Shown in pieces: positions 1 to 6,262 of a stretch of DNA of 8,809 bases. The translations under genes were made by a program, and so were the position numbers. The notes under the pieces were generated by a model. The model was not told the DNA's origin. It was given only the letters and a program-made list of their open reading frames with translations, and made no database searches. This DNA is from Deltaproteobacteria bacterium. Lineage in GTDB: Bacteria > Desulfobacterota > DSM-4660 > Desulfatiglandales > HGW-15. The DNA lies in assembly GCA_030671095.1 (NCBI GenBank), contig DAOVAK010000080.1, positions 1-8,809 on the forward strand. Direction: 5' to 3'. How positions within the stretch are numbered: the first letter of the stretch is position 1; every line of letters begins with the position of its first letter.

Positions 1-150
1 ATAAAACTCGGGAAGGTAAACAAGGACGAAAAGGTTGTGCTAATTGTTTCCGGATTCGGTTTTAAGGATCCGGGTGATGCCGATAAGCTCATCGACAAGC
101 CGGTAACTGTTGATATCAAGGACTTAGAGTCTGTGATCGCAGGGAGTTAA
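1..150 (+). CDS. C-terminal end of a threonine synthase-like PLP enzyme (partial)
   Basis: The window opens inside this gene; 49 codons remain before the TAA stop. The visible tail contains KVNKDEKVVLIVSGFGFKDP at residues 6-25. It resembles the end of threonine synthases and related fold-type II PLP enzymes, where a 'VVxxTGHGLKDP' strand-loop precedes a short C-terminal segment like the DKPVTVDIKDLESVI seen here. The usual GHGLKD is GFGFKD in this copy, so a His-to-Phe change lies in that motif. The family makes threonine from phosphohomoserine or performs related beta/gamma eliminations; the catalytic lysine and substrate residues lie outside the window, so the reaction cannot be assigned. 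It is on the same strand as korA but about 96 bases upstream, so cotranscription is possible, not shown. Identity rests on this tail alone. Confidence 0.55.
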   Translation: MKLGKVNKDEKVVLIVSGFGFKDPGDADKLIDKPVTVDIKDLESVIAGS

Positions 151-152
151 AA

Positions 153-176
153 TGAGTTGCTGCTTCTGGCAACTCA
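153..176 (+). other. Short perfect hairpin in the gap before korA
   Basis: An 8-base arm TGAGTTGC (153-160) is followed by an 8-base loop and its exact complement GCAACTCA (169-176). It begins three bases after the stop codon of the upstream gene. A downstream T-run is lacking, so a standard Rho-independent terminator is not supported. It could be a weak terminator, an mRNA-stabilising stem or chance. Confidence 0.35.
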
Positions 177-194
177 GAAACAGGGCATTATGAA

Positions 195-218
195 GCAGTA
201 GCAAGCGAGTTCTGACAG
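195..218 (+). repeat. 24-base direct repeat, copy 1 (noncoding)
   Basis: This copy begins GCAGTAGCAA and ends GAGTTCTGACAG. It matches 260-283 at 23 of 24 positions; the single difference is G at 205 versus C at 270. The offset between copies is 65 bases. This copy lies between the upstream gene's stop codon and the korA start. Confidence 0.85.
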
Positions 219-246
219 AATTAAGAAATAGGCTTGAGGTGGTAGA

Positions 247-1398
247 ATGCCGACACAAGGCAGTAGCAACCGAGTTCTGACAGGGACTCATTTCATGCTG
301 GGCAACCATGCTGTGGTTGAGGGGGCATTGGCAGCCGGCTGCAATTTTTTTGCCGGCTATCCTATAACTCCAGCCAACGAGATTTCAGAACGCATGGCGG
401 AGCGGATGCCTCAGGTGGGGGGGAAGTTTCTCCAGGCAGAGGATGAACTCTGTTCGGTCTATGCCCTGACAGGGGCCGCCCTAGCCGGCGCCAAGGCCAT
501 GACCGCCACTGCCAGCGCCGGATTTAACTACATGCAGGAAGGAATCGGTTATGCGGTGGCCGCCGAGATCCCCCTCGTGATTGTTGATGTGCAGCGCTGT
601 CGGGGCGAGAACTTCGCCACGCAGGCTGACGTGATGCAGATGCGATGGGGGGCGAGTGGAGATCATGAGCTCATCGTCTTGGCCCCTTCATCAGTTCAGG
701 AATTATTCGACCATACCATTCGCGCCTTTAATTTGGCGGAGAAGTATCGTACTCCTGTGTTGGTCATGTCCGAGACCACCATAGCCCTGATGCGAGAGAA
801 GCTCATCATTCCCGAACCAGGTGCCATCGAGATCGCAAACCGTAAAAAGCCCGATGTGCCTCCAGAAGAGTTTGTTCCTTTCAAGGCTGGTCCAGATGGG
901 GTGCCGCCACTACCAGACTTTGGTGAGGGATACCGCATCCTGCACTCGCTCAACCCCCATGATGAGCGTGGAGGCATTGCCTGGGACCCGGATGTGTTTG
1001 AGGCCTTATACGATCGGATCGCCGGTAAGATTACGGCGAATTACGGCGATATTGTCCAGACAGAGGGTTTTTTCCTCGATGATGCGGAGATCATTTTAAT
1101 CGCCTATGGCAGCGAAACGAGGCCATCCCTGGATGCAGTTCGGCGCGCCCGGGCCAATGGCATCAGGACCGGTCTGCTCAAACTGATCACTGTTTGGCCT
1201 GTTGCGGAAAAGGAGATCAGAGCCGTAGCAGAGCAGGCTGATACTATTCTGGCCGTTGAGATGAATATGGGAAAGTACGCCCGAGAGATCGAACGTGTAG
1301 CTTGCAGGTACTCAGAAGTGACTCGAGTCACCAAAAATCGTGGTTTAATGCATACGACCGCTGACATCTACCGAGCAATAGAGGAGACGGCAAATTGA
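247..1398 (+). CDS. korA: 2-oxoacid:ferredoxin oxidoreductase, alpha subunit (KorA-like)
   Basis: With KorB, KorC and KorD this subunit would oxidise a 2-oxoacid with CoA to acyl-CoA and CO2, passing electrons to ferredoxin in the cytoplasm. The 383 residues match the KorA/VorB length. The N-terminal pyrimidine-binding domain carries GYPITPANEISERM (37-50), QAEDEL (63-68), TATASAGFNYMQEGIG (86-101), VQRCRGENFATQAD (115-128) and AFNLAEKYRTPVLVMS (160-175). The C-terminal transketolase-like domain starts near 280 (EIILIAYGSETRPSL). The ATG at 247 has GAGGTGG at 236-242. Unusual points: family KorA proteins normally read TATSGPGFSLM and QRGGPSTGLPT; here the GPG and GPSTG parts are replaced. The general 2-oxoacid oxidoreductase assignment is firm, while the exact substrate is open. 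The stop overlaps the start of korB. Confidence 0.93.
   Translation: MPTQGSSNRVLTGTHFMLGNHAVVEGALAAGCNFFAGYPITPANEISERMAERMPQVGGKFLQAEDELCSVYALTGAALAGAKAMTATASAGFNYMQEGIGYAVAAEIPLVIVDVQRCRGENFATQADVMQMRWGASGDHELIVLAPSSVQELFDHTIRAFNLAEKYRTPVLVMSETTIALMREKLIIPEPGAIEIANRKKPDVPPEEFVPFKAGPDGVPPLPDFGEGYRILHSLNPHDERGGIAWDPDVFEALYDRIAGKITANYGDIVQTEGFFLDDAEIILIAYGSETRPSLDAVRRARANGIRTGLLKLITVWPVAEKEIRAVAEQADTILAVEMNMGKYAREIERVACRYSEVTRVTKNRGLMHTTADIYRAIEETAN
260..283 (+). repeat. 24-base direct repeat, copy 2 (inside korA N-terminus)
   Basis: This is the second copy of the repeat at 195-218. It lies within codons 5-13 of korA and contributes to the poorly conserved leader SSNRVLTG ahead of the first family-like residues. 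The 65-base offset is not a multiple of three, so the upstream copy is not in the korA frame. A small local duplication around the ribosome binding site is the simplest explanation. Confidence 0.85.
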
Positions 1399-2210
1399 AA
1401 GAGAACCCCTTACTGAAATACTTGCGCAAGGGAGCCCTACCCCATTTTTTCTGTCCAGGGTGTGGGGCAGCTCAGGTCTTGAACTATTTCGTGCGGGCAG
1501 CCGATGAGATCAAGCTGGACTTTGACAAGCTCGTGGCCATAGGTGGTGTTGGCTGTGCGGCGAGGATTCCGGTCTATCTGGACGCAGAGGTGTTGCATGG
1601 CGTCCATGGCCGAACCCTTCCCTGGGCCACCGGCATCAAGCTGCACAATCCTGAGCTCAAGGTGGTGATTTTTTCCGGAGATGGAGATGCCGCAGCCATT
1701 GGCGGTAATCATCTGATTCAGGCCGCCCGTCGGAACCTTGATGTGACCATGATTGTGGTTAATAACCTCAATTTTGGCATGACAGGTGGACAAGTGGCAC
1801 CGACGACGCCCAGGGGTCTCATAACCACCACCACGCCTTACGGTAACCTTGAAAAGCCTTTTGACATATGCAAACTGGCCATGACGGCTGGCGCCACCTT
1901 TGTGAGCCGCTGGAACACCGCCAAGCCGATCCGGGCCATAAAGGCCATCAAGAAGGCCTTACAACATCAAGGTTTTTCCCTGGTGGAAATGGTCTGTCAA
2001 TGTCCGACCTATTTCGGACGGAAGGCACTCTCCTCCGGTGATCCTGTTAAAGGACTGGAATGGATAAAGGAGTATTCTCTCACCGCTAAGGAAGCCAGCA
2101 AGCTTCCAGAGGAGGAGGTTTTAAAGCGGTTTGTCCTGGGGGATTTCACTGAAAAGCGAGAACCGGTCTTTGAGGGGAGCTCAGTTTATCACCAACAGGG
2201 AGGTGAATGA
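1395..2210 (+). CDS. korB: 2-oxoacid:ferredoxin oxidoreductase, beta subunit (KorB-like)
   Basis: This subunit binds thiamine diphosphate and the proximal 4Fe-4S cluster. The 271 residues show CPGCG (20-24), GVGC (51-54), the TPP/Mg motif GDGDAAAIGGNH (95-106) continuing to NNLNFGMTGGQ (123-133), and CQCPTYFGRK (201-210). The cysteines at 20, 23 and 54, plus one at 201 or 203, are the expected cluster ligands. The CPT-x-FGR ending is typical of the 2-oxoglutarate-type beta subunits rather than pyruvate enzymes, from family knowledge. The start is TTG at 1395, which overlaps the korA stop as TTGA; AGGAG at 1382-1386 lies 8 bases upstream and the first residues MKENPLLKYLRKGALPHFFCPGCG fit the family, so this start is preferred. 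Translation is probably coupled to korA. Confidence 0.94.
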   Translation: MKENPLLKYLRKGALPHFFCPGCGAAQVLNYFVRAADEIKLDFDKLVAIGGVGCAARIPVYLDAEVLHGVHGRTLPWATGIKLHNPELKVVIFSGDGDAAAIGGNHLIQAARRNLDVTMIVVNNLNFGMTGGQVAPTTPRGLITTTTPYGNLEKPFDICKLAMTAGATFVSRWNTAKPIRAIKAIKKALQHQGFSLVEMVCQCPTYFGRKALSSGDPVKGLEWIKEYSLTAKEASKLPEEEVLKRFVLGDFTEKREPVFEGSSVYHQQGGE

Positions 2211-2770
2211 TGGGTGATGGCCGCATCAGCATGCAGTTTTGTGGATTTGGCGGGCAGGGGATTATTCTTTCAGCGGTGATCTTTGGCACCACAGCGGTGA
2301 CAAAGGCCGGAATGAATGCGGTCCAGACGCAATCTTACGGTTCTGAGGCGCGCGGGGGAGAGTGCCAGGCAGAGGTGATTGTCTCTAAGGAAACGATCGG
2401 CTCACCCTTGGCAGACCAAATGGATATCCTCGTTTCCATGTCCCAGTCTGCGCTTGGTAAATACCTGCCGCATCTGAGGTCAGGGGGCACTTTGATTTTT
2501 GATCCGGAGTTTGCTGAGCGACCAGATCGTACAGCCATCACAGCCATCGAAGTTCCTGCAACCCAGATGGCAGGAGAGATCGGAGTAAAGCTGGCTGCTA
2601 ACATGGTGATGTTGGGTTTTCTGCAGCAAGCCACCGGGCTGTTCACGGAAAAAAACTTACTTGAAACCATTCGTGAGAATGTCCCAAAGCGGTTTATCGA
2701 TGTTAACCTGGAGGCGGCAAGACGTGGAATGCAACTGGCGAAAGATGGCAAGGTAGCCGTGGAGGTTTAA
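2207..2770 (+). CDS. korC: 2-oxoacid:ferredoxin oxidoreductase, gamma subunit (KorC-like)
   Basis: This is the gamma subunit of the same complex, about 187 residues. It starts with the hallmark FCGFGGQGIILSA (residues 11-23) and continues with QTQSYGSEARGGECQAEVIVS, both typical of the POR/KOR gamma domain that supports the alpha-beta core. Two adjacent ATG codons are possible: 2207, giving an ATGA overlap with the korB stop, and 2210. The strong ribosome binding site GGGAGGTGA ends at 2206, so 2210 has the better spacing; the protein differs by one methionine only. The next gene starts three bases after the stop. No cysteine cluster motif is present, as expected, because the Fe-S domain is separate (korD). 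Confidence 0.93.
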   Translation: MMGDGRISMQFCGFGGQGIILSAVIFGTTAVTKAGMNAVQTQSYGSEARGGECQAEVIVSKETIGSPLADQMDILVSMSQSALGKYLPHLRSGGTLIFDPEFAERPDRTAITAIEVPATQMAGEIGVKLAANMVMLGFLQQATGLFTEKNLLETIRENVPKRFIDVNLEAARRGMQLAKDGKVAVEV

Positions 2771-2773
2771 GCA

Positions 2774-3910
2774 ATGCGGCTTCTGGAGTTTCAGGCCAAG
2801 AGGTTACTCGCAGAAAAAGGGATCTCTGTTCCGAAGGGTGTGCTCATCACCTCACCTGAGGACCTCGAAAAGGTATCGTTTCCCACAGTTTTAAAGGCTC
2901 AGGTTCCGGTAGGTGGACGGGGCAAGGCAGGTGCCATAAAAAGGCTAGAGCAGGCGCAGGAAGCTTTGCCAGTTTTAGATGAAATGCTCGCCTCCACGGT
3001 CAAGGGATACCCTGTTCAGGCCCTCATGGCTGAAGAGCCTGTTGAGGTGTGCACAGAACTGTATGTTGCATATCTCATCGACAAGCAGGTCAACATGCCA
3101 TTGTTGATGGCCAGTTCTGCAGGTGGGATTGATATCGAGGAGGTAGCGAGGAGAACACCCGAACGGATCATCAAGAAGTACATTGATCCAGCAGTGGGGG
3201 TTCAGGACTATGCGATCCGCTCCCTGGCCAAGACCTTGGAGATCAAAGATGTTCGGGCCTTTGCAGACCTTATCCTGAAGATATGCACCATCTTTCAGGA
3301 GAAGGATGCCACCATGATTGAGATTAATCCCCTGGCCCTAACCCCGAATGGACAAGTGGCCCTGGATGCCAAGATCCTTTTGGATGACAAGGCTGCATAC
3401 CGGCACCAGGAGCTCTTTGATGAGCTTGAGGCAGAGCAGAAACAGCTGGACAGACGGACCAAGAGCAGGGCGGAGGAACTGTCTGAAAAGAGGCAGATCA
3501 ACTATGTGCCCCTGGGGGGGAATATTGGGGTGATTGCCGACGGTGCCGGGACCGGCATGCTCACGTTGGACATGATCCATGATGCCGGAGGCAAGCCCGC
3601 GAACTTTTGTGAGATGGGAGGCATGGCCAATGCTGAGATCATGCAACGCACCATGGAGGTTGTTCTCACCGATGACCACGTCAAGGTGCTCATCATAGGC
3701 CTGATCGGTGGGCTCACACGCATGGATGAGATGGCCGATGGCATTGTTCAGTATCTGAAAGGCAATGACCAATCTGTCCCTATTGTGATCCGCATGTGCG
3801 GTACCAAATCTGAGGTTGGCATACCCATGCTCCGCGAGGCGGGAGTGGACACCTATGAGGATCTGGCCGCGGCAGTGCAAACTGCGGTGGAGCAAGCCAG
3901 GAAGCTGTGA
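2774..3910 (+). CDS. sucC: Succinate-CoA ligase (ADP-forming) beta subunit, or a close acyl-CoA ligase
   Basis: This is the nucleotide-binding, ATP-grasp subunit of an acyl-CoA ligase that conserves the thioester energy of an acyl-CoA as ATP. At 378 residues it fits the SucC length (about 385-390). Visible features: MRLLEFQAKRLLAEKGI (1-17), ATP-grasp segment AQVPVGGRGKAG (42-53), metal-site EINPL (183-187), then the flavodoxin-like ligase domain GGNIGVIADGAGTGMLTLD from about 250. Departures from usual SucC: the loop normally DVGGGA reads EMGGMA (280-285), and GGI(V/M)RCD reads GGLTRMD (312-318). These loops lie near the CoA-ester and substrate end of the enzyme, so a different short-chain acid is possible. 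GGAGG at 2761-2765 precedes the ATG. Placement directly after korABC points to joint action on one acyl-CoA. Confidence 0.87.
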   Translation: MRLLEFQAKRLLAEKGISVPKGVLITSPEDLEKVSFPTVLKAQVPVGGRGKAGAIKRLEQAQEALPVLDEMLASTVKGYPVQALMAEEPVEVCTELYVAYLIDKQVNMPLLMASSAGGIDIEEVARRTPERIIKKYIDPAVGVQDYAIRSLAKTLEIKDVRAFADLILKICTIFQEKDATMIEINPLALTPNGQVALDAKILLDDKAAYRHQELFDELEAEQKQLDRRTKSRAEELSEKRQINYVPLGGNIGVIADGAGTGMLTLDMIHDAGGKPANFCEMGGMANAEIMQRTMEVVLTDDHVKVLIIGLIGGLTRMDEMADGIVQYLKGNDQSVPIVIRMCGTKSEVGIPMLREAGVDTYEDLAAAVQTAVEQARKL

Positions 3911-3911
3911 G

Positions 3912-4781
3912 ATGGCCATTCTTATCGACGAGAATACGTGTGTGTTGGTACAAGGGATTACCGGGAATGTGGGCTCCTTCCAGGCGCAGATCATGCGAGA
4001 CTACGGGACCAAGATTGTGGCAGGGGTGACCCCAGGAAAGGGAGGCACCGAGGTACACGGCATCCCTATCTATGACCTCGTTGAGGAGGCACTTGATGAA
4101 CAGCACGTGGATGCGGCCATTAGCTTTGTACCGGCTCGGTTTGCCAGAGATGCGGCCATCGAAGTTTTGAGCAGTGGCATTCGGTTCCTGGTACTGACCG
4201 CAGAAGGTATCCCTGACCATGACGTTTTGATTGTGCTCCGGTATGCCGCCATCAAAGGGGCAACCGTGCTGGGGCCAGACACGCCTGGTTTGATTTCACC
4301 AGGCAAGTGTAAGCTCGGTGTACACCCGCATACCATGTTCATGGGAGGTCCGGTCGGAATAGTCTCTAAAAGTGGTTCGCTTTCCTACGAGGTTGGGAGA
4401 GTGCTTACAAAGAATGGTATTGGGCAATCAACGGTTGTTGGAATTGGTGGCGGACCCATCTGGGGCCTGTCGCAAGAGGCTGTCTTGCAGATGTTCGAAG
4501 AAGATCCGGAGACGGAGGTCATTGTCCTGTTAGGTGAGGTAGGAGGAAGACAGGAGCACGATGCGGCAAGCTTTATCAGCCAGTACATGAACAAGCCGGT
4601 CATTGCTCTCATCGTGGGGCGCACGGCGCCAGAGGGAGCCCAGATGGGGCACGCAGGCGCCATTATTGAAGGGGAAAAAGGGACTGCAGCGAGTAAAATC
4701 ACGTCATTGGAGAAGGTGGGTGCGATTATTGCCAAAAGCTCTCTGGATATACCTGAGTTGATCAAGAAGAAGAGGATCTAG
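3912..4781 (+). CDS. sucD: Succinate-CoA ligase (ADP-forming) alpha subunit, or a close acyl-CoA ligase
   Basis: This subunit binds CoA and carries the phospho-histidine. The ATG at 3912, one base after the sucC stop and with AGGAAG at 3899-3904, gives 289 residues, the normal SucD size; an upstream in-frame ATG would overlap sucC deeply and is rejected. Motifs: CoA-binding Rossmann start GITGNVGSFQ (15-24), TPGKGG (40-45), GPDTPGLISPGKCKLG (121-136), SKSGSLSYE (152-160), GIGGGPIWG, and MGHAGAI, whose His247 is the phosphorylated active-site residue. Most SucD proteins have GPN(T/C)PG and a following GxxPGHIHKPG stretch; here these are GPDTPG and HPHTMFMGG. The catalytic parts look intact, so it should be active, although its acid substrate is not proven to be succinate. 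Confidence 0.88.
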   Translation: MAILIDENTCVLVQGITGNVGSFQAQIMRDYGTKIVAGVTPGKGGTEVHGIPIYDLVEEALDEQHVDAAISFVPARFARDAAIEVLSSGIRFLVLTAEGIPDHDVLIVLRYAAIKGATVLGPDTPGLISPGKCKLGVHPHTMFMGGPVGIVSKSGSLSYEVGRVLTKNGIGQSTVVGIGGGPIWGLSQEAVLQMFEEDPETEVIVLLGEVGGRQEHDAASFISQYMNKPVIALIVGRTAPEGAQMGHAGAIIEGEKGTAASKITSLEKVGAIIAKSSLDIPELIKKKRI

Positions 4782-4787
4782 CCAAAG

Positions 4788-5006
4788 ATGGCATTATATA
4801 TCGATGAAAAGTTGTGCAAGGGTTGTGGGTTGTGTGTATATTACTGCCCAAAAGGTGTCTTAGAGATGTCTGATAGGCGCAACGAGAAGGGATACAATGT
4901 GGTTGAAGTGGCTAACCCGGAGAAATGCAACTCTTGCAAGCTATGCGAGATCAGTTGCCCGGATTTTGTGATCTACGTGGTCAAAGAGGCAGCATCAAGG
5001 GGCTAG
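4788..5006 (+). CDS. korD: Ferredoxin-type delta subunit of the 2-oxoacid oxidoreductase (KorD-like)
   Basis: A 72-residue two-cluster 4Fe-4S protein. Cysteines at 10, 13, 16 and 20 (CKGCGLCVYYCP) and at 47, 50, 53 and 57 (CNSCKLCEISCP) form two complete ferredoxin motifs. The intervening LEMSDRRNEKGY and the closing CPDFVIYVV are characteristic of KorD proteins of 2-oxoglutarate:ferredoxin oxidoreductases, which relay electrons from the TPP subunit to free ferredoxin. The gene lies six bases after sucD, separated from korABC by the ligase genes, which argues that all six genes work as one unit. The ribosome binding site is a purine-rich GAAGAGGA around 4768-4776 with rather long spacing. It is the last intact gene of the operon; murI follows after 48 bases. 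Confidence 0.92.
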   Translation: MALYIDEKLCKGCGLCVYYCPKGVLEMSDRRNEKGYNVVEVANPEKCNSCKLCEISCPDFVIYVVKEAASRG

Positions 5007-5054
5007 CCTTGGAGTGACATCAGTAACTTAGGGGCTGCATTTTAAAGGTAGGCA

Positions 5055-5231
5055 ATGAAGGAAAGAGCCATAGGTATTTTTGACTCAGGGCTGGGGGGCT
5101 TAGCAGTTGCAAGGGAGGTCTTAAGGGAAATGCCCCAAGAGGATATAATTTACTTTGCGGACTTTGCACATCTTCCGTACGGGCCAAGACCGAGTGGAGA
5201 AGTTAAAAAATTTGGTTCATCTCCAAATTAG
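5055..5231 (+). pseudogene. murI: Glutamate racemase, N-terminal fragment cut by an IS end
   Basis: The first 53 residues (5055-5213) are a clear glutamate racemase start: RAIGIFDSGLGGLAVAREVL (4-23) with the catalytic-loop FDSG, then EDIIYFADFAHLPYGPRPSGEV, matching the family's 'DIIYFGDTARVPYG'. Intact MurI is about 260 residues and converts L-glutamate to D-glutamate for peptidoglycan. At 5214 the frame runs directly into the 23-base inverted repeat shared with the ISL3 transposase end at 8222 and stops after five foreign residues (GSSPN). The remaining four-fifths of the gene is not found downstream. The FADFAHLPYG variant of the usual GDTARVPYG may be a pre-existing divergence, so the parent could have been a racemase paralog rather than the essential MurI. 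Confidence 0.82.
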
Positions 5232-5236
5232 TTGGC
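5214..5236 (+). repeat. Left 23-base terminal inverted repeat (ISL3-type)
   Basis: It begins GGTTCATCTCC and ends TTAGTTGGC and is the exact reverse complement of 8200-8222. The copy at 8200-8222 closes a transposase gene, so the outer tip of the element is the GGTTC end, here touching the broken murI. The flanking 8 bases (AAAAATTT) do not match those beyond 8222 (TAAAAAAA), so no target duplication joins the two ends. Confidence 0.85.
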
Positions 5237-5895
5237 AACTAAGGGGTACTTTCTCAGGTCTGCAAAGGATAATGGACATCCGGTATCTCCAATGGATATT
5301 CTGTTTGTAGCAAACAAAAGAAACCATCCAAAGGAGGCCCGCGATGACAGTTTTGTTTTATCGAACTGATCTCTCATTGAGGTTCTTAGATTATTTTCTG
5401 TGGGCATAATGAACCCAAGTGCAGGGCCAACGGAGAGGAAAGTGCCAGAGATTTCTGTGCTCTGATTGAATGAATTGGTTGAATCTGAAAATTTGTCCAG
5501 AGGCTACAACAAGGTTGGGGGTATCGACAAGAGATGCGGCCAGATCGAATAAGGTGGCACGTTGTTTTACGTTTTTATAGATCAGAACACTGAAGCGCCA
5601 GTTTTAAGAGGGCTAGCCTTTTTTCTATTTTTGAGTTAACGATCACTGAGGGGACTTCACCCATTCTTAAGAGCAGTTGATGCTTTCTGGGGGGAATTGG
5701 CGCAAAGACGGCCTAAGGGGAGAAAATACACCTGTTCAGGGTTCTACACGATGCGAAGGGGCAAAGGAGGCGTGTCCACTTTTGCTAATAGATACTGTCA
5801 AACTGAAAGAGAGCTGGAGAAGATTGCGAGAGGAGATGAAAGACAATTGGGCACAATCTCTCAGAACAATGGAATGAAGCCAGAAAATGCCATGA
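5237..5895. other. Degraded coding-like stretch, no intact gene
   Basis: About 660 bases between the left inverted repeat and the AroM-like fragment hold no complete gene. On the + strand one frame stays mostly open from 5238 and reads YFLRSAKDNGHPVSPMDILF near its start, but stop codons interrupt it several times. On the minus strand three open pieces overlap between about 5237 and 5715; they would join by two frameshifts into roughly 150 residues and include NWRFSVLIYKN and LVDTPNLVVASGQIF. Neither strand gives a family I can name; the minus-strand NWRF followed by a TPNLVVAS strand recalls nitroreductases only faintly. No zinc-finger CxxC typical of an ISL3 transposase N-terminus is visible, so the missing 5' part of the transposase was not found here. 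Confidence 0.4.
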
Positions 5896-6234
5896 GCACA
5901 AATTTACAAAGTAAATCGATGTGTGGAAAGTTTTATCAGTGAAGAGCATCGTCTTGGAAACCTAATTCCAATACCCGAGCAAGAGGACTGGGCCCGAGGA
6001 AATTCTACCCACGTCGCCTCTCGAATCACCATAACAGATGCATCCCCATACGGAGATCGAGGTCGTCTTTTGCACGTCAGCAAAGTTCTCAAGGAGGCTA
6101 ACTGCTGTTTGATTGTTATGTACTGCATGGGCTTCACCCGGGGGTTAACGAGAGAAGTTAGATCGGTGACTGGGAAGCCCGTGATTCTTCCCAGCTCCAT
6201 TGTGGCTCGTACACTTGGCGAACTGTTAGAGTAA
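5896..6234 (+). pseudogene. aroM: AroM-family protein, C-terminal half
   Basis: The open frame from 5896 to the TAA at 6234 encodes about 112 residues after an in-frame stop at 5893. RLGNLIPIPEQ, then ASPYGD, then a strand LIVMYCMGFTRG and a closing TGKPVILPSSIVARTLGELLE match the last half of AroM proteins (full length about 220 residues), which belong to the Asp/Glu/hydantoin racemase superfamily and have no well-established reaction. A GTG at 5923 could start translation, but the N-terminal half with its CTG-x-F loop is absent and the sequence upstream does not resemble it, so the gene is a remnant. It sits between two other racemase-superfamily genes on the same strand. Confidence 0.7.
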
Positions 6235-6262
6235 CGTATCATAGAGGTATGGGAGTTTAGAA

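Noticed and set aside
153..176. Rho-independent terminator after the first gene
   Set aside because: The stem is perfect but only eight bases, modest in GC, and has no following T-run.
3816..3911. N-terminal extension of sucD from an upstream in-frame ATG
   Set aside because: It would overlap sucC by about 95 bases and add residues absent in the family; the ATG at 3912 matches normal SucD starts.
3338..3994. Long minus-strand reading frame opposite sucC/sucD
   Set aside because: It overlaps two well-supported genes, crosses their boundary, and its product matches no family; it is a by-product of codon bias.
5590..5625. Terminator at a palindrome followed by T-rich sequence (GGCTAGCC then TTTTTT)
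   Set aside because: The palindrome has no room for a hairpin loop, and the T-run alone is not enough.
5237..5715. Nitroreductase gene on the minus strand
   Set aside because: NWRF and a later TPNLVVAS strand are suggestive, but the pieces need two frameshifts and the flavin-binding C-terminal motif (GLGTCW-like) is not seen.
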